A stretch of DNA of 64,000 bases from a virus. Where the stretch lies: IMG/VR virus record IMGVR_UViG_3300050821_016057, positions 1-64,000 of that record. One strand, written 5' to 3'. The notes beneath the pieces were generated by a model. That model was not told the origin of the DNA, made no database searches, and worked only from the letters and a program-made list of their open reading frames with translations. Both the position numbers and the translations under genes were made by a program. The stretch's first letter is position 1, and every line of letters begins with the position of its first letter. Below, in pieces: positions 63,447-64,000 of this stretch.

Positions 63447-64000
63447 ATGGGCGAATACGTGCCGAACGAGGAGCAGCAGGCGGTCCACGACGACGTGGAG
63501 TCGGGCGAGGGCAACACGGTGGTGAGCGCGCGGGCCGGGGTGGGCAAGACCGCCACGATCAAGAGCGCGCTCCACCTGGTGGACACCGACCGGGAGTCGA
63601 CCATCCTGGTGGCGTTTAGCTCGGACATACAAGTGGCGCTCTCGAGGGGACTGCCGCCGAAGGTGGAGTGCCGGACCCTGCACTCACTCGGGCTGGGCGC
63701 CTGCTACAAGGCGTTCGGGGGCTCGTTCAAGGGGGTGGACAAGGAGCGGGGGCTTCGGATCGCCCGGGAGGTGAGCGGGGCCGACCAGAGCCAGCGGGGG
63801 CGCGACTACGCGTGGTCGCTCAAGGAGGTGGTGTCGAGGTGCAAGGCCACCCTGTCCCGGACGCCCGGCGACGTGGACGACGTGATCCGGCTGATGCTGC
63901 CCGACCACCCCGAGGACCCGTCCTGGGTGATGCAGTGCGCGACGTGCGACCGGCAGGAGCCGATGGTCAACGACGCGTACGCGCCGACGCCGGGTAGGGA
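63447..64000 (+). CDS. UvrD/Rep-like SF1 helicase (3' end outside window)
   Basis: ATG 63447 has CGGAGGAG upstream and the frame stays open to the right edge (184 codons). NEEQQAVHDDV near residue 6 is the Q motif, ARAGVGKTATIKS near 31 is Walker A, AFSSDIQVAL is like motif Ia (AFTNKAA), and RTLHSLGLG near 76 is the motif Ib TFHSLG. These identify superfamily 1 helicases of the UvrD/PcrA type. A CATC pair appears later (CATCDRQ). Confidence 0.8.
   Translation, partial: MGEYVPNEEQQAVHDDVESGEGNTVVSARAGVGKTATIKSALHLVDTDRESTILVAFSSDIQVALSRGLPPKVECRTLHSLGLGACYKAFGGSFKGVDKERGLRIAREVSGADQSQRGRDYAWSLKEVVSRCKATLSRTPGDVDDVIRLMLPDHPEDPSWVMQCATCDRQEPMVNDAYAPTPGR

Noticed and set aside
1-64000. Temperate lifestyle as an established fact
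   Set aside because: No integrase, attachment site or clear repressor is visible. Lipoproteins, morons and dispersed operators hint at it, but the genome is incomplete here.

Overview
The window is a 64 kb piece of a high-GC tailed double-stranded DNA phage (or a prophage of that type) with a contractile tail. This follows from the order portal, MuF-like head protein, scaffold, major capsid, connector genes, tail sheath, tail tube, frameshifted tail chaperone, tape measure, LysM hub protein, D-like hub, spike, baseplate J and fibre. No terminase, integrase, endolysin or complete tRNA is visible. Both ends cut genes, so the phage continues on each side. The host cannot be named. It must use very GC-rich DNA and probably accepts leaderless mRNAs. 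One reverse-strand gene encodes a lipoprotein with an Asp-Ala-Pro linker and Cys-rich domain of a kind I associate with myxobacteria; this is a weak hint only.

Layout: 1-4.3 kb, exported or membrane proteins, then the portal. 4.3-13.7 kb, head assembly and connectors. 13.8-32.0 kb, tail and baseplate. 32.9-33.5 kb, a small membrane protein (holin candidate). 33.5-33.7 kb, an AT-rich palindromic island that separates the late block from the early block. 33.7-63.4 kb, replication, recombination and nucleotide genes with many small coupled ORFs: SF2 helicase, DnaB-like helicase, HNH nuclease, primase, two Fis-type HTH proteins, a DUF932-like protein, a sigma-70-like protein, a B-family DNA polymerase with a DnaE-like C-terminal domain, a RecA-like recombinase, SbcD/SbcC, a RuvC-like resolvase, a cytosine methyltransferase, a ParB-like protein, a UDG-like protein, a DUF5664-like protein and the start of a UvrD-like helicase. 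Almost everything is on the plus strand. Three small loci (about 5.8-6.0, 21.6-22.2 and 32.0-32.8 kb) are on the minus strand inside the late block and look like morons.

The most unusual feature is regulatory. A perfect 18-bp palindrome, CCCAAACCCGGGTTTGGG, occurs 17 times from 4.3 to 63.4 kb, mostly between genes and just upstream of promoter-like boxes, sometimes in frame near a gene end. Two promoter classes can be read. The late class has a TGGACA-like -35, about 17 bp, then TAGGCT, often only 6-7 nt before the start codon. The early class is GCGGCATAAGG with no shared -35. The early class also drives the three minus-strand morons. At 22.2 kb one palindrome sits exactly midway between a late promoter and an early promoter that diverge. 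Together with a phage sigma-like protein and two Fis-type HTH proteins, this suggests a genome-wide switch comparable to, but different in sequence and symmetry from, the stoperator systems of some mycobacteriophages. A second candidate regulatory device is a pseudoknot-forming leader (16.93-17.07 kb) that carries a duplicated Shine-Dalgarno and an anti-Shine-Dalgarno in front of the tail chaperone gene.

All statements come from reading the sequence by eye. Family assignments rest on recognisable motifs and gene order, not on database searches.
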